The notes: generated by a model from the letters alone, not told the origin. A DNA stretch of 27,566 nt from Pseudomonadota bacterium (GCA_023391375.1 JAEWBB010000022.1:1-27566); one strand, 5' to 3'. Positions 16,348-25,276 are shown, counted from the first letter of the stretch. Program-made: numbers and translations.

Positions 16348-17739
16348 ATGGAGGGACTTACTTTGCATTCCGCCGCCACCGCTGCGCCTGCGCCCGTTCC
16401 GGAGCGCCGCCCGCTCTACGCCCACCTCTATGTGCAGGTGCTGGTGGCGATCACGCTGGGTGTGATCGTCGGCCATTTCTGGCCCGCGACCGGGGAGTCG
16501 CTCAAGCCGCTGGGCGACGGTTTTATCAAGCTGGTCAAGATGATCATCGCCCCGGTGATCTTCCTGACGCTGGTCACAGGAATCGCCGGCATGCGCGAAA
16601 TGTCCGCCGTCGGCCGCGTCGCGGGCAAGGCGATCGCCTACTTCCTGTTCTTCTCGACGCTGGCGCTGGTCATCGGCCTCATTGTCGCCAACGTCTTCCA
16701 GCCCGGCGCGGGGATGAACATCGACCCGGCCACGCTCGATACCGGGGCGATCGCCAGCTATTCCGAGAAAGCCCACGATAGCTCGATCACCGGCTTCCTG
16801 CTCGACATCATCCCGACGACGATGGTCTCGGCACTGACCGAAGGCTCGATCCTCCAGACGCTGTTCGTCGCGGTGCTGTTCGGGATCGCGCTGTCCTTGG
16901 TCGGCGCGCCGGCCCAGCCGGTGCTCGACTTCCTCGAACGGCTGAGCCTGGTGGTGTTTCGCCTCGTCGGCATCCTGATGCGCGCGGCGCCGATCGGCGC
17001 TTTCGGCGCGATCGCCTTCACCATCGGCGCCTACGGCATCGGCACGCTCGCCAACCTCGGCGCCCTGCTGCTGACCTTCTACCTGACGAGCGCGCTGTTC
17101 GTGCTGGTCGTGCTAGGCGCGGTGGCCCGGCTCAACGGCTTTTCGATCCTCGCGCTGATCCGCTACCTCAAGGCCGAGCTGCTGCTGGTGCTCGGCACCT
17201 CCTCGTCCGAGGCGGCGCTGCCCGCGCTGATCGACAAGATGGAACGCGCCGGCTGTGCGCGAAGCGTGGTCGGGCTGGTCGTGCCGACCGGCTATTCGTT
17301 CAACCTCGACGGCACCAACATCTACATGACGCTGGCCGCGTTGTTCATCGCCCAGGCGACCGGCGTCGACCTGTCGCTGGGTGACCAGGTCGCGCTGTTA
17401 CTGGTGGCGATGATCTCGTCGAAGGGCGCCGCCGGCGTGACCGGCGCTGGCTTCATCACGCTGGCCGCGACCCTGTCGATCGTGCCGACCGTGCCGGTCG
17501 CCGGCATGGCGCTCATCCTCGGCATCGACCGCTTCATGAGCGAGTGCCGCAGCCTCACCAATTTCATCGGCAACGCGGTGGCGACGGTGGTCGTCGCCCG
17601 CTGGGACAAGGCGCTCGACAAGGGCGCGCTCGACGCCGCGCTGCACGGCGCGCCGCGCGCCGCCACCGGCGGTCCGTCGCCGGCCAAGCAAGACATCGAA
17701 CGGCAGATCGGGGCCCAGGGCTCCCTGCCGCAGGACTGA
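16348..17739 (+). CDS. dctA: C4-dicarboxylate transporter (DAACS family)
   Basis: DctA is an inner-membrane cation symporter for succinate, fumarate and malate. The 463-residue protein shows the dicarboxylate/glutamate symporter signatures: serine-rich hairpin GTSSSEAALP (283-292), NLDGTNIYMT (319-328), the second hairpin MISSKGAAGVTGAG (355-368) and DRFMSECRSLTNFIGN (394-409), with about eight hydrophobic helices starting with YVQVLVAITLGVIVGHFWP. The family N-terminus begins about at residue 20, so the start is flexible: ATG 16348 has no ribosome site, whereas TTG 16363 has GGAGGGA six bases upstream and may be the true start (458 residues). It is divergent from dctB and 16 bases before the TonB receptor gene. 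This spacing indicates one operon. Confidence 0.95.
   Translation: MEGLTLHSAATAAPAPVPERRPLYAHLYVQVLVAITLGVIVGHFWPATGESLKPLGDGFIKLVKMIIAPVIFLTLVTGIAGMREMSAVGRVAGKAIAYFLFFSTLALVIGLIVANVFQPGAGMNIDPATLDTGAIASYSEKAHDSSITGFLLDIIPTTMVSALTEGSILQTLFVAVLFGIALSLVGAPAQPVLDFLERLSLVVFRLVGILMRAAPIGAFGAIAFTIGAYGIGTLANLGALLLTFYLTSALFVLVVLGAVARLNGFSILALIRYLKAELLLVLGTSSSEAALPALIDKMERAGCARSVVGLVVPTGYSFNLDGTNIYMTLAALFIAQATGVDLSLGDQVALLLVAMISSKGAAGVTGAGFITLAATLSIVPTVPVAGMALILGIDRFMSECRSLTNFIGNAVATVVVARWDKALDKGALDAALHGAPRAATGGPSPAKQDIERQIGAQGSLPQD
16350..16356 (+). promoter_or_regulatory. Ribosome binding site that favours a TTG start for dctA
   Basis: GGAGGGA lies six bases before TTG 16363 and inside the frame opened by ATG 16348. 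The ATG itself is preceded only by CGGCACCATCGCG, with no ribosome-binding match. This favours TTG as initiator. Confidence 0.5.
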
Positions 17740-17755
17740 GGGGAGACCATTTCCG

Positions 17756-20700
17756 ATGACGTACAAGCACCTTCTGCTCGCCACCGCCGCCGGTTTCATG
17801 CCGGTGCAGGCTTATGGACAGGAAGCGGCCGTGCCGCCGCCGACGGAAGCCGAAGCGGCGTCCAAGGACAAAGCCAGCCAGCCCCAGGTCTCGCCGACCG
17901 GGGAGGTTACGCCGGCCGCCCAGCCCGGCCAGCCGGCGGGGGGAGACAAGGACATCGTCGTCGTCGGCACCCGCATCGCCGGCGCCAAGGTGACCGACGC
18001 GCTGCCGGTGGTCGTGGTCGACGAGACCAAGCTCGACGCGATCGGCGCTGTCAGCGGCGACGAATTGATCCGCGCCATCCCACAAATGGGAGACGTCAGC
18101 TTCAACCCCGGCAACAACGCCCAGACCAGCAATGCCGCGCGCGGCGACGTCGGGTCGGTCGACCTGCGCTCGCTCGGCGTCGGCAATACGCTGGTGCTGC
18201 TGAACGGCCGCCGGGTCGTCACCAACGCCGCCAGCCAGGGCCTGTCCGACACCGGAACCGTCCCGGTGTTGAGCTACAACTCCAACGCGCTACCGACGAT
18301 GGGCCTGCGCCGGATGGAAGTGCTGCTCGACGGCGCCGCCGCGCTCTACGGGTCGGACGCCGTTGCCGGCGTCGTCAATACAGTCCTGAAGGACAATTAT
18401 AACGGGCTGCGCGCCGACGTCCGCTATGGCGGCGCGGAAGGTACCCACCTGCGCGAATTCCAGGCGGGCATCCTGGCCGGCCACAATTTCGCGCGGGGCA
18501 ACATCACGGCGTCGTTCGAATTCACCGGCCGCTCCGCGCTTCGCGCCGAGGACCAGGATTTCACCGCCTCGGCCGACCTTCGCCCGCTGTTCGCCGACTA
18601 TCCGGCATTCGCCGGCCTCACCGGGCCCGACGGGCGCGCGACCCGCGGCGTCTGGCCCGCGCTCCAGGTGCCGGTCACCAGCGGCCGCCCGCGGCGCGGC
18701 GGGACCAACCTCACCACCTCGGCCGGCAGCTTCACCATCCGCCCGGTCAGCTTCGGCGGCTGTACCTACGCGCTGACGCCCGACACCTGCCTCGTGAACA
18801 CCGCGCTGGCGACCGGCGGTGCCTATCGCGACATCCGCTACGACACCGCGATCGGCACCACCGTCTATCCCAAGGTCAAGCGCTACAATTTCTTCGCCAA
18901 CGGCCATTACGATCTGACCGACGGTCTGACCCTGTTCAGCGAATTCGGCTATTACCGCGCCGACACCGACCGCGTGCAGCCACCGGTCATCAACCTCAAC
19001 CGGATCTGGATCCCGGCGACCAACTACTACAACCCGTTCGGCCCGACTACGATCAACGGGCAGCCCAACCCCAACCGCATTCCGGGCCTGACCAACGTCC
19101 CGGCGTCGGGCCTCCCGGTGCTGCTGACCAACTATCGTTTCGTCGACACCGGCCCGCAGTCGGTGGACGTGCGCAGCACCCAGTTGCGCGGCCTCATCGG
19201 CCTCAAGGGCGAAGCGCTCGGCTTTAAGTGGGACAGCGCGCTGGTCTATTCCAACGCCACGTCGCGCGACCGGTCCTACGCGGTGAAGAGCTCGCTGCTC
19301 CAGCAAAGCCTCGGCCTGTCCACGCCCGACGCCTACAACCCGTTCAACGGCGGCTGCGTCGACACGCCGAGCTACGGCGACTGCACGCCGAGCTCGCCGG
19401 AAGCGATCGAAGCGATCGGCTTCCAGCTCGAGCGCAAGTCGAAGACCTCGCTGACGATGGCCGACTTCCGTGCCTCGAAGGCCGACCTGTTCGCGCTCCC
19501 GGGCGGCAATGTCGGCCTCGCGATCGGCGTCGAGGTGCGCCGGGAAACGCAGCGTGACGACCGTGACAGCGCGGTCGACGGGTCGGAGCCGTTCGTCGAC
19601 GTCGTGACCGGCGAGATCACGACCAGCAACGCCGCCGCGGTCAGCGACAATCCGGACACCTACGGCAAGCGCACGGTCGAGGCGGCCTATGCCGAACTGG
19701 CGGTGCCGGTGGTGTCGGAGGACATGAACATCCCGCTAGTCCACAGCTTCGACGTCCAACTGGCCGGCCGGTTCGAACATTACAGCGATTTCGGCAGCGT
19801 CGCCCGTCCCAAGGTCGCGGCGGCATGGGACCTGGTCCCCGGCCTGCGCCTGCGCGGTTCCTATTCCAAGGGCTTCCGCGCGCCGAACCTCGAACAGGTC
19901 AACGCGGTCGAATATGCCCGCTTGTCGACCACCCAGGACTTCATCCGCTGCGAAGCCGACCTGCGGGCGGGCCGCATCTCCACCTTTGGCGCGTGCGGCA
20001 ACAACGTCAGCTATTCGCGCCGCGTGTCGGGCAACCCCGACCTGCAGCCGGAAAAGAGCACCAACTACAACATCGGCACGGTCATCGAACCGGCGTTCCT
20101 GCGGCCGATCGGCAAGGTCACGCTGACTGCCGACTACTGGACGATCAAGCAGAAAGGCATCGTTGGCATCCTCGGCAACGATACCGCCATCGCGCTCGAT
20201 TACCTGCTCCGGCTCAACGGTTCATCCAATCCGAACGTGGTGCGTGACCCGGTCAATGCCGACGACAGCGATTTCTTTGCCGGCACCGGCATCGCTGCCG
20301 CGGGCAAGATCATCGCCGTGCGCGACCAATTCGTGAACCTGCTGCCGCAAACCGTGCGCGGACTCGACTTCGGGGCCTACTGGAACAGTCCGCGGACCCG
20401 CTTCGGCCGGTTCGAGGCGTCGGCCAACGCGTCCCGCCTGCTCAAATATTCGCGTCCGCCTGGACCGACCGTCGACCAGCTGGTCGAAGCGCGGGATTCG
20501 GGCGAGATCAATGCCGGCACGCCCTTGCCCGAAACGCTGAACCTGATCGAGGCCAACGGACGGCCGAAATGGCGCGCGACCGGATCGCTGACCTGGACCA
20601 AGGGAATGTTCAAGGTCGGCGCCTTCGCCCGCTACACCGGCGCGGTCGATGAAACCGGCTTCGTCGATGCCGACGGGAACCCGTGGCGGGTCAAGGCGCA

Positions 20701-20890
20701 GCTGACCGAAAACCTCTACGCGCAGGTCACGTTCGACAACCTCGCGGCGACCAAAGCGGACGTCCGCTGGCGGATCGGCGTGCGCAACCTGACCGACAAG
20801 AAACCGCCGCTGACCTCGGAGGGCTACCTGGGCTCGCTGTACCTGCCCTATGCCCGCTACTGGTACTCGTCGCTGAGCCTGGAGCTGTAA
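17756..20890 (+). CDS. TonB-dependent outer-membrane receptor linked to dctA
   Basis: This 1044-residue protein starts at ATG 17756 after AGGGGAG. A signal peptide (about 1-21, ending AYGQ) is followed by an Ala/Pro/Gln-rich spacer, a TonB-box-like KDIVVVGTRI (65-74), a plug domain (about 80-215, with LRSLGVGNTLVLLNGRRVV and MEVLLDGAAALYGSDAVAGVVN) and a long beta-barrel with FRAPNLEQVN and NPDLQPEKSTNYNIG motifs. The C-terminus is YSSLSLEL, ending in Leu rather than the usual aromatic residue. Cysteine pairs in loops (GGCTYALTPDTC, GGCVDTPSYGDC, RCEADLRAGRISTFGACG) probably form extracellular disulfides. It is 16 bases after dctA and overlaps the SGNH hydrolase gene by one base. Ligand unknown; context suggests a dicarboxylate-containing compound or chelate. 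Confidence 0.93.
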   Translation: MTYKHLLLATAAGFMPVQAYGQEAAVPPPTEAEAASKDKASQPQVSPTGEVTPAAQPGQPAGGDKDIVVVGTRIAGAKVTDALPVVVVDETKLDAIGAVSGDELIRAIPQMGDVSFNPGNNAQTSNAARGDVGSVDLRSLGVGNTLVLLNGRRVVTNAASQGLSDTGTVPVLSYNSNALPTMGLRRMEVLLDGAAALYGSDAVAGVVNTVLKDNYNGLRADVRYGGAEGTHLREFQAGILAGHNFARGNITASFEFTGRSALRAEDQDFTASADLRPLFADYPAFAGLTGPDGRATRGVWPALQVPVTSGRPRRGGTNLTTSAGSFTIRPVSFGGCTYALTPDTCLVNTALATGGAYRDIRYDTAIGTTVYPKVKRYNFFANGHYDLTDGLTLFSEFGYYRADTDRVQPPVINLNRIWIPATNYYNPFGPTTINGQPNPNRIPGLTNVPASGLPVLLTNYRFVDTGPQSVDVRSTQLRGLIGLKGEALGFKWDSALVYSNATSRDRSYAVKSSLLQQSLGLSTPDAYNPFNGGCVDTPSYGDCTPSSPEAIEAIGFQLERKSKTSLTMADFRASKADLFALPGGNVGLAIGVEVRRETQRDDRDSAVDGSEPFVDVVTGEITTSNAAAVSDNPDTYGKRTVEAAYAELAVPVVSEDMNIPLVHSFDVQLAGRFEHYSDFGSVARPKVAAAWDLVPGLRLRGSYSKGFRAPNLEQVNAVEYARLSTTQDFIRCEADLRAGRISTFGACGNNVSYSRRVSGNPDLQPEKSTNYNIGTVIEPAFLRPIGKVTLTADYWTIKQKGIVGILGNDTAIALDYLLRLNGSSNPNVVRDPVNADDSDFFAGTGIAAAGKIIAVRDQFVNLLPQTVRGLDFGAYWNSPRTRFGRFEASANASRLLKYSRPPGPTVDQLVEARDSGEINAGTPLPETLNLIEANGRPKWRATGSLTWTKGMFKVGAFARYTGAVDETGFVDADGNPWRVKAQLTENLYAQVTFDNLAATKADVRWRIGVRNLTDKKPPLTSEGYLGSLYLPYARYWYSSLSLEL

Positions 20891-21795
20891 TGTCGTTGAA
20901 GCCTCTCACCGTCGCCATCGCGGCTGCCCTTTCGGCCCTGGCGCCGGCGGGAGGCGAGGCGGCGGCCGCCCCCTCTCCCCCGGCGGCCGCCGCACCTCAA
21001 CGAACCATCCTGTTCGTCGGCAACAGTTTCACCCAGGGCGCCCATTCGGCGCTGCGCAACTGGCGAGCGGATACGGTGACGGACCTCAATGGCGACGGCT
21101 ATGGCGGCGTGCCGGCGCTGTTCGCCGCCTTCGCCCGCCAATCGGGGCTGAACTACCGCGTCAGCCTGGAAACGCAGGGTGGCAAGACGCTGGCTTTCCA
21201 TTACGACGAGCGGCGGCAGAAGTTCGACAGGGCATGGGACGTGGTCGTGCTTCAGGAACTCAGCACCTTCACCCGCGACAGGCCGGGCGATCCGACAACC
21301 TATTTCCGCGACGTGAAGCGGCTGTCGTCGCTCCTGCAAAAGCGCAATCCCAAGGTCGACATCCGCCTGATGGCGACGTGGACCCGGGCCGACCAGACGT
21401 TCAGGAAGGACGGGCATTGGTACGGCAAGCCGGTGACGCAGATGGCCGACGACCTCCACGCCGCGGCGCTATTCGCGAAGGCGCAGACGCCGGGCCATCC
21501 GGGCGTGCTTCCGGTGGGCAAGGCGTGGAACCGGGCGTTCGCCACCGGCGTCGCCGATCCCAATCCCTATGACGGGACGAGCTTCGGCCAGTTGGACCTG
21601 TGGACCTACGACCAGTACCACGCCAGCGTCGCCGGCTATTACCTCGAGGCGCTCGTGGTGTTCGGCGCGATCACGGGGATCGACCCGACCCGCCTTGGCC
21701 CAGGAGAGGCCTCGGCGGACACGCTGGGATTGAGCGAGAAGCAGGCGGCCGCATTGCAGGTCGTGGCGCGCGATACGCTGGCCGCGAACCGATAG
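20890..21795 (+). CDS. Secreted SGNH/GDSL-like hydrolase
   Basis: The 301-residue product starts at the ATG that overlaps the receptor stop (TAATG). Residues 1-27 form an Ala-rich signal peptide. Block I is LFVGNSFTQG with candidate nucleophile Ser46. ETQGGKT (94-100) supplies the block II glycine, VVVLQELST (118-126) stands at block III, and WTYDQYHAS (238-246) supplies the Asp241-x-x-His244 pair of block V. This layout is that of SGNH esterases of the DUF4886-like branch. It should act in the periplasm or outside the cell as an esterase, lipase or deacetylase; the substrate is unknown. Its coupling to the TonB receptor and DctA suggests it acts on the imported ligand, though that is inference. 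The gene ends 39 bases before the gamma-carbonic-anhydrase gene. Confidence 0.82.
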   Translation: MSLKPLTVAIAAALSALAPAGGEAAAAPSPPAAAAPQRTILFVGNSFTQGAHSALRNWRADTVTDLNGDGYGGVPALFAAFARQSGLNYRVSLETQGGKTLAFHYDERRQKFDRAWDVVVLQELSTFTRDRPGDPTTYFRDVKRLSSLLQKRNPKVDIRLMATWTRADQTFRKDGHWYGKPVTQMADDLHAAALFAKAQTPGHPGVLPVGKAWNRAFATGVADPNPYDGTSFGQLDLWTYDQYHASVAGYYLEALVVFGAITGIDPTRLGPGEASADTLGLSEKQAAALQVVARDTLAANR

Positions 21796-21834
21796 GCGGT
21801 GCGCTTCCGGCGCAAACGCGCTAGGTGATCGGGC

Positions 21835-22356
21835 ATGCCGCTGTACAGCCTCGACGGAAAAGCGCCGCGCCTCGCCGCGCGCAGCTGGGCGGCGCCATCG
21901 GCCGACCTGATCGGCGACGTCGCGCTCGGCGAACGGGCGAGCGTCTGGTTCGGCGCCGTCATTCGCGCCGACAACGGCACCATCACGATCGGCGCCGATA
22001 CCAATATCCAGGACGGCGCGGTGTGCCATTCCGACCCCGACGCGCCGCTGACCATCGGCCCGGGCGTGACGGTTGGGCACAAGGCGATCCTCCACGGCTG
22101 CACGGTCGGTAACGGCTGCCTGATCGGCATGGGCGCGACGATCCTCAACCATGCGGTGATCGGCGCCGGGAGCATCGTCGGCGCAGGCGCGCTGGTGACC
22201 GAGAAGAAGGAATTTCCGCCGCACAGCCTGATCGTCGGCTCGCCCGCGCGGGTGGTGCGGACGCTGGGGCCCGAGGTGGCGACGATGCTCAAGGCCTCGG
22301 CCGACCTCTACGCCGCGAAGGCGGCGCACTACCGGCAAGACCTCAAGCCGTTGTGA
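21835..22356 (+). CDS. Gamma-carbonic-anhydrase-like hexapeptide protein
   Basis: The 173-residue protein is a left-handed beta-helix of hexapeptide repeats (IGDVALGERASVWFGAVIR, IGADTNIQDG, IGPGVTVGHKAILHG, IGMGATILNHAVIGAG). Three histidines at the metal-site positions (His65 in VCHSD, His82 and His87 in VGHKAILHGC) match the gamma-class carbonic anhydrase site, and a trimer would be expected. The C-terminal helix VGSPARVVRTLGPEVATMLKASADLY is typical of the YrdA/PaaY branch, many members of which have weak or no carbonic anhydrase activity. The length is normal. Its last 14 bases overlap the end of the convergent Rieske gene. Confidence 0.9.
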   Translation: MPLYSLDGKAPRLAARSWAAPSADLIGDVALGERASVWFGAVIRADNGTITIGADTNIQDGAVCHSDPDAPLTIGPGVTVGHKAILHGCTVGNGCLIGMGATILNHAVIGAGSIVGAGALVTEKKEFPPHSLIVGSPARVVRTLGPEVATMLKASADLYAAKAAHYRQDLKPL

Positions 22357-22705
22357 TGAACCCGTCGGCGACGGTCACCGGCCACGGCGTCAGCGCCGCG
22401 CCGACGCAAGGTCCGCCGACGCAGGTCCCGTTCCCGATTTCAAACAGTGCGCCGTGCCAGCTGCAGGCGATCAGCGATCCGTCGGGCGTCAGGTAGCGGT
22501 CGAGCTCCTGCGCCAATGGCAGGCCCATGTGCGGGCACTTGTCGACATAGCCGACGACGTCTTCGCCTGTGCGCACGACGAATCCGTGGAATCGCCCGGC
22601 GCGCATTTCGAGCACGAAGTTGCGCGACGCCCCTTCGGCCAGTGCGTCGAGGGGGAGGAGCTTCACGCCCGGCGGCGTCGCCGTCAGGCGCGGCGTCTCA
22701 TCCAT
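22343..22705 (-). CDS. Small Rieske [2Fe-2S] protein in the tyrosine-degradation operon
   Basis: The 120-residue protein is a single soluble Rieske domain. The cluster ligands are Cys57 and His59 in CPHMGLPL and Cys81 and His84 in CSWHGALF, the classic C-x-H and C-x2-H pairs. There is no signal peptide or membrane anchor, so it is cytoplasmic and resembles ferredoxin components of Rieske oxygenases. ATG 22705 lies eight bases inside the end of fahA, so it is translationally coupled to the homogentisate operon, although none of the operon's known reactions needs a Rieske protein. Its partner is unknown. The 3' end overlaps the convergent gamma-carbonic-anhydrase gene by 14 bases. Confidence 0.88.
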   Translation of the reverse strand: MDETPRLTATPPGVKLLPLDALAEGASRNFVLEMRAGRFHGFVVRTGEDVVGYVDKCPHMGLPLAQELDRYLTPDGSLIACSWHGALFEIGNGTCVGGPCVGAALTPWPVTVADGFITTA

Positions 22706-23996
22706 CGACGGCGGGCAGCACCTTGCCGGTCACCCAGCCGAAGCCGATGCCGACCGCGCCGACCTTCGCGCACCGCGCGGTGAGCGTGAGCTCGTCGCCG
22801 TCCTCGAGGAAGCTGCGCGTCTCGCCGGTCGGCAACTGGAGTGGCTCCTTACCGCCTTTCGAGATTTCCATCAGCGAACCGAGACCGGTCGTGCTGTCGG
22901 TGGATAGCGTGCCGGTGCCGATCAGGTTGCCGGCCTGAAGGTTGCAGCCGTTCGACGCGTGGTGGGTCACGATTTGCGCCGCCGACCAGTACATCGCGGC
23001 CGCCGCCGTGCCTTCGCTCAGCACGAACGGAGGCAGGCCCGCCTCGCGCATCTTCGGCGTCACCAGCACCGCTTCGAGCTGGATGCCCAAACCGCCCGAT
23101 GCGCGGTCGGCCTCGTCGTTGAGGTAGGGCAGGGGCGCCGGATCGCCCTCTGGCCGCGCCGGCATCGCCGTGCGGAAGGGCGCCAGCGCATCGGGCGTCA
23201 CCACCCAGGGCGAGATCGAGGTCAGGAAATTCTTGGCCAGAAACGGACCGAGCGGTTGATATTCCCATGCCTGCAAGTCGCGCGCCGACCAGTCGTTGAG
23301 CAGGCAATAACCGGCGATGTGGCCGCTCGCTTCGCCGATCGCGATCGGGTGGCCCAGTTCGTTGCCGCGGCCGACGAAGATGCCGAGCTCCAGCTCGTAA
23401 TCGAGGCGGCGGCAGGGACCGTAATCCGGAACCTCGGCATCCGGCACCTTGCGCTGGCCCTTGGGCCGCACCACCGGCTCGCCAGACACCCGCACGCTGC
23501 TGGCCCGGCCGTGGTAGCCGATGGGGACATATTTGTAGTTGGGTAGCAGGGGATTGTCGGGGCGGAACTGCTTGCCGACGTTGGTCGCGTGATGGATGCC
23601 GACGTAGAAGTCGGTGTAGTCGCCGATGGCGCACGGCAGGTGCATCGTCGCATCCAGCACGTCGACGAGGTGCGGCGTCACGCGGTCGCGGTGGATGTCG
23701 TCGCTCAGCAATTCGGACAGGTGGCGGCGAAGCGCCCGAGCATCGTCGGGGCCGCGCGCAAACCAGTCATTGAGCGTCGCCTTCGACAGGTCGGCGCGCC
23801 ACGTTTCGGGCAACAGCTCCGCGCCGGACTTCAGGTCGAGGATGTTTTCGCCGATCGCCACGCCCGGGCGCGGATCGTTTCCGCCAAACGAAAAGATGCC
23901 TAGCGGCAAATTTTGCACCGGGAAATGCGGATGGCCGTTGGCGCTGGTGAGCCAGCTTTCGCGGGACGGGTCGTGGGTTTCGTCGATCATGCTCAT
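22698..23996 (-). CDS. fahA: Fumarylacetoacetase
   Basis: The enzyme hydrolyses fumarylacetoacetate to fumarate and acetoacetate, the last step of tyrosine catabolism. The 432-residue sequence carries the N-terminal domain motif FSFGGNDPRPGVAIGENILDL, then YTDFYVGIHHATNVGKQFRP, the active-site region PIGYHGRASSVRVSG, YELELGIFVGRGNELG with acidic metal ligands, and LLNDWSARDLQAWEYQPLGP. The C-terminal NLIGTGTLSTDSTTGLGS is also family-specific. ATG 23996 forms an ATGA overlap with the hmgA stop; ATG 23990 is an alternative. A longer frame to 24164 is only overlap with hmgA. It is followed directly by the Rieske gene (eight-base overlap). Confidence 0.95.
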   Translation of the reverse strand: MSMIDETHDPSRESWLTSANGHPHFPVQNLPLGIFSFGGNDPRPGVAIGENILDLKSGAELLPETWRADLSKATLNDWFARGPDDARALRRHLSELLSDDIHRDRVTPHLVDVLDATMHLPCAIGDYTDFYVGIHHATNVGKQFRPDNPLLPNYKYVPIGYHGRASSVRVSGEPVVRPKGQRKVPDAEVPDYGPCRRLDYELELGIFVGRGNELGHPIAIGEASGHIAGYCLLNDWSARDLQAWEYQPLGPFLAKNFLTSISPWVVTPDALAPFRTAMPARPEGDPAPLPYLNDEADRASGGLGIQLEAVLVTPKMREAGLPPFVLSEGTAAAAMYWSAAQIVTHHASNGCNLQAGNLIGTGTLSTDSTTGLGSLMEISKGGKEPLQLPTGETRSFLEDGDELTLTARCAKVGAVGIGFGWVTGKVLPAVDG

Positions 23997-25276
23997 TGCG
24001 GTAATTGGGCCTTCGGGAAGTCGGCCCAGCACGCGTCGTAGTCGTGTTGCGCATGGTCGAGCGCAAACTGCGTCGGCCGGTAAGGCCAGCAGCTTTCGAC
24101 CATGAAGGCCATGGTGTTGTCGATCTTGGTCGGCTTCAGCTCGGCGGCGCTCGCCTTCTTCCACGCATCGACGTCGGGGCCGTGGCCGCTCATCAAATTG
24201 TGCAGCGACAGCCCGCCCGGCGCGAAGCCGCCTTCCTTGGCGTCGTAGGCGCCGTGGATCAGGCCCATCGCCTCACTCATCACGTTGCGGTGGAACCAGG
24301 GCGGGCGGAACGTGTCCTCGCCCACCATCCAGCGCGGCGGGAAGATGACGAAGTCGGCGTTGGCCCGGCCCGGCGTCTCGCTCGGGCTGGTGAGGACGGT
24401 GAAGATCGAGGGATCGGGATGGTCGAAACTGACCGTACCGATGGTGTTGAACCGCGCCAGCTCATAGCGGCACGGGGCGAGGTTGCCGTGCCAGGCGACG
24501 ACGTCGAGCGGGGAATGGTCGAGCGTCGTCGTCCAGAGGCTGCCGAGATATTTCTGGACCACCTCATGGTCGCCGTCGACGTCCTCGAAGGCAGCGACTG
24601 GGGTTTCGAAATCGCGCGGGTTGGCGAGGCCGTTGGAGCCGATCGGCCCGAGGTCGGGAAGGCGAAACGGCGCGCCATGGTTTTCGGCGACATAGCCGGT
24701 CGCCGGTCCGTCGACGTCGACCCGGAACTTCATGCCCCTCGGAATCAGCCCGACCCAGCCCGGGTGTAGCGCCATCCGGCCCAACTCGGTGAAGACATGC
24801 AGCGTGCCGGCCTGCGGGATGATCAGCAACTCGCCGTCGGCATCGACGAACACGCGCCGCTCCATCGACTTGCCGGCGCGGTAGAGATGGACCGCGACGC
24901 CCGAAAGGTCGGCCGGGTCGCGGTTGGCCATCATCGTCACCAGCCCGTCGACGAAGTCGGTGCCCTCGGGCAACGGCATCGGGTCCCAGCGCAGGCGGTT
25001 GGGTGGCAGCGGCGCGTCGACCGTGCCCGGCGCAAACAGCTTCGCGCCGTCATATTTCCCATAAGGCGGATGATCCGCCGTCGGCCGCATCCGGTAGAGC
25101 CAGCTGCGCCGGTTCTCGTGCCGCGGCGCGGTGAAGGCCGTGCCGCTCAATTGCTCGGTGTAGAGGCCGAAGGCCGGGCGCTGCGGGCTGTTGCGGCCCT
25201 TGGGCAGCGCGCCCGGCACCGCCTCGCTTTCGAAATGCCCGCCGAAGCCGGTCAGGTAAGCCCCGTCGTTGCTCAC
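23993..25276 (-). CDS. hmgA: Homogentisate 1,2-dioxygenase
   Basis: The enzyme uses Fe(II) and O2 to open the ring of homogentisate to maleylacetoacetate. The 427-residue protein starts at GTG 25276, overlapping the hppD stop as GTGA. The family N-terminus YLTGFGGHFESEAVPGALPKG is intact. By alignment with the human enzyme the iron ligands are His329 (WFHRNVMSE), Glu335 and His365 (MSGHGPD), six positions below the human numbering. PQRPAFGLYTEQLSG, YRMRPTADHPPY and LVTMMANRDP are further family landmarks. It sits between hppD and fahA with four-base overlaps on both sides, so the three are expected to be made together. Confidence 0.97.
   Translation of the reverse strand: MSNDGAYLTGFGGHFESEAVPGALPKGRNSPQRPAFGLYTEQLSGTAFTAPRHENRRSWLYRMRPTADHPPYGKYDGAKLFAPGTVDAPLPPNRLRWDPMPLPEGTDFVDGLVTMMANRDPADLSGVAVHLYRAGKSMERRVFVDADGELLIIPQAGTLHVFTELGRMALHPGWVGLIPRGMKFRVDVDGPATGYVAENHGAPFRLPDLGPIGSNGLANPRDFETPVAAFEDVDGDHEVVQKYLGSLWTTTLDHSPLDVVAWHGNLAPCRYELARFNTIGTVSFDHPDPSIFTVLTSPSETPGRANADFVIFPPRWMVGEDTFRPPWFHRNVMSEAMGLIHGAYDAKEGGFAPGGLSLHNLMSGHGPDVDAWKKASAAELKPTKIDNTMAFMVESCWPYRPTQFALDHAQHDYDACWADFPKAQLPQ

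Noticed and set aside
16352..16367. Sigma-54-like -24/-12 match (AGGGACTTACTTTGCA)
   Set aside because: GG and GC are correctly spaced, but it lies over the ribosome site and TTG start of dctA; a transcript starting about 16378 would lose the start codon and no later start fits.
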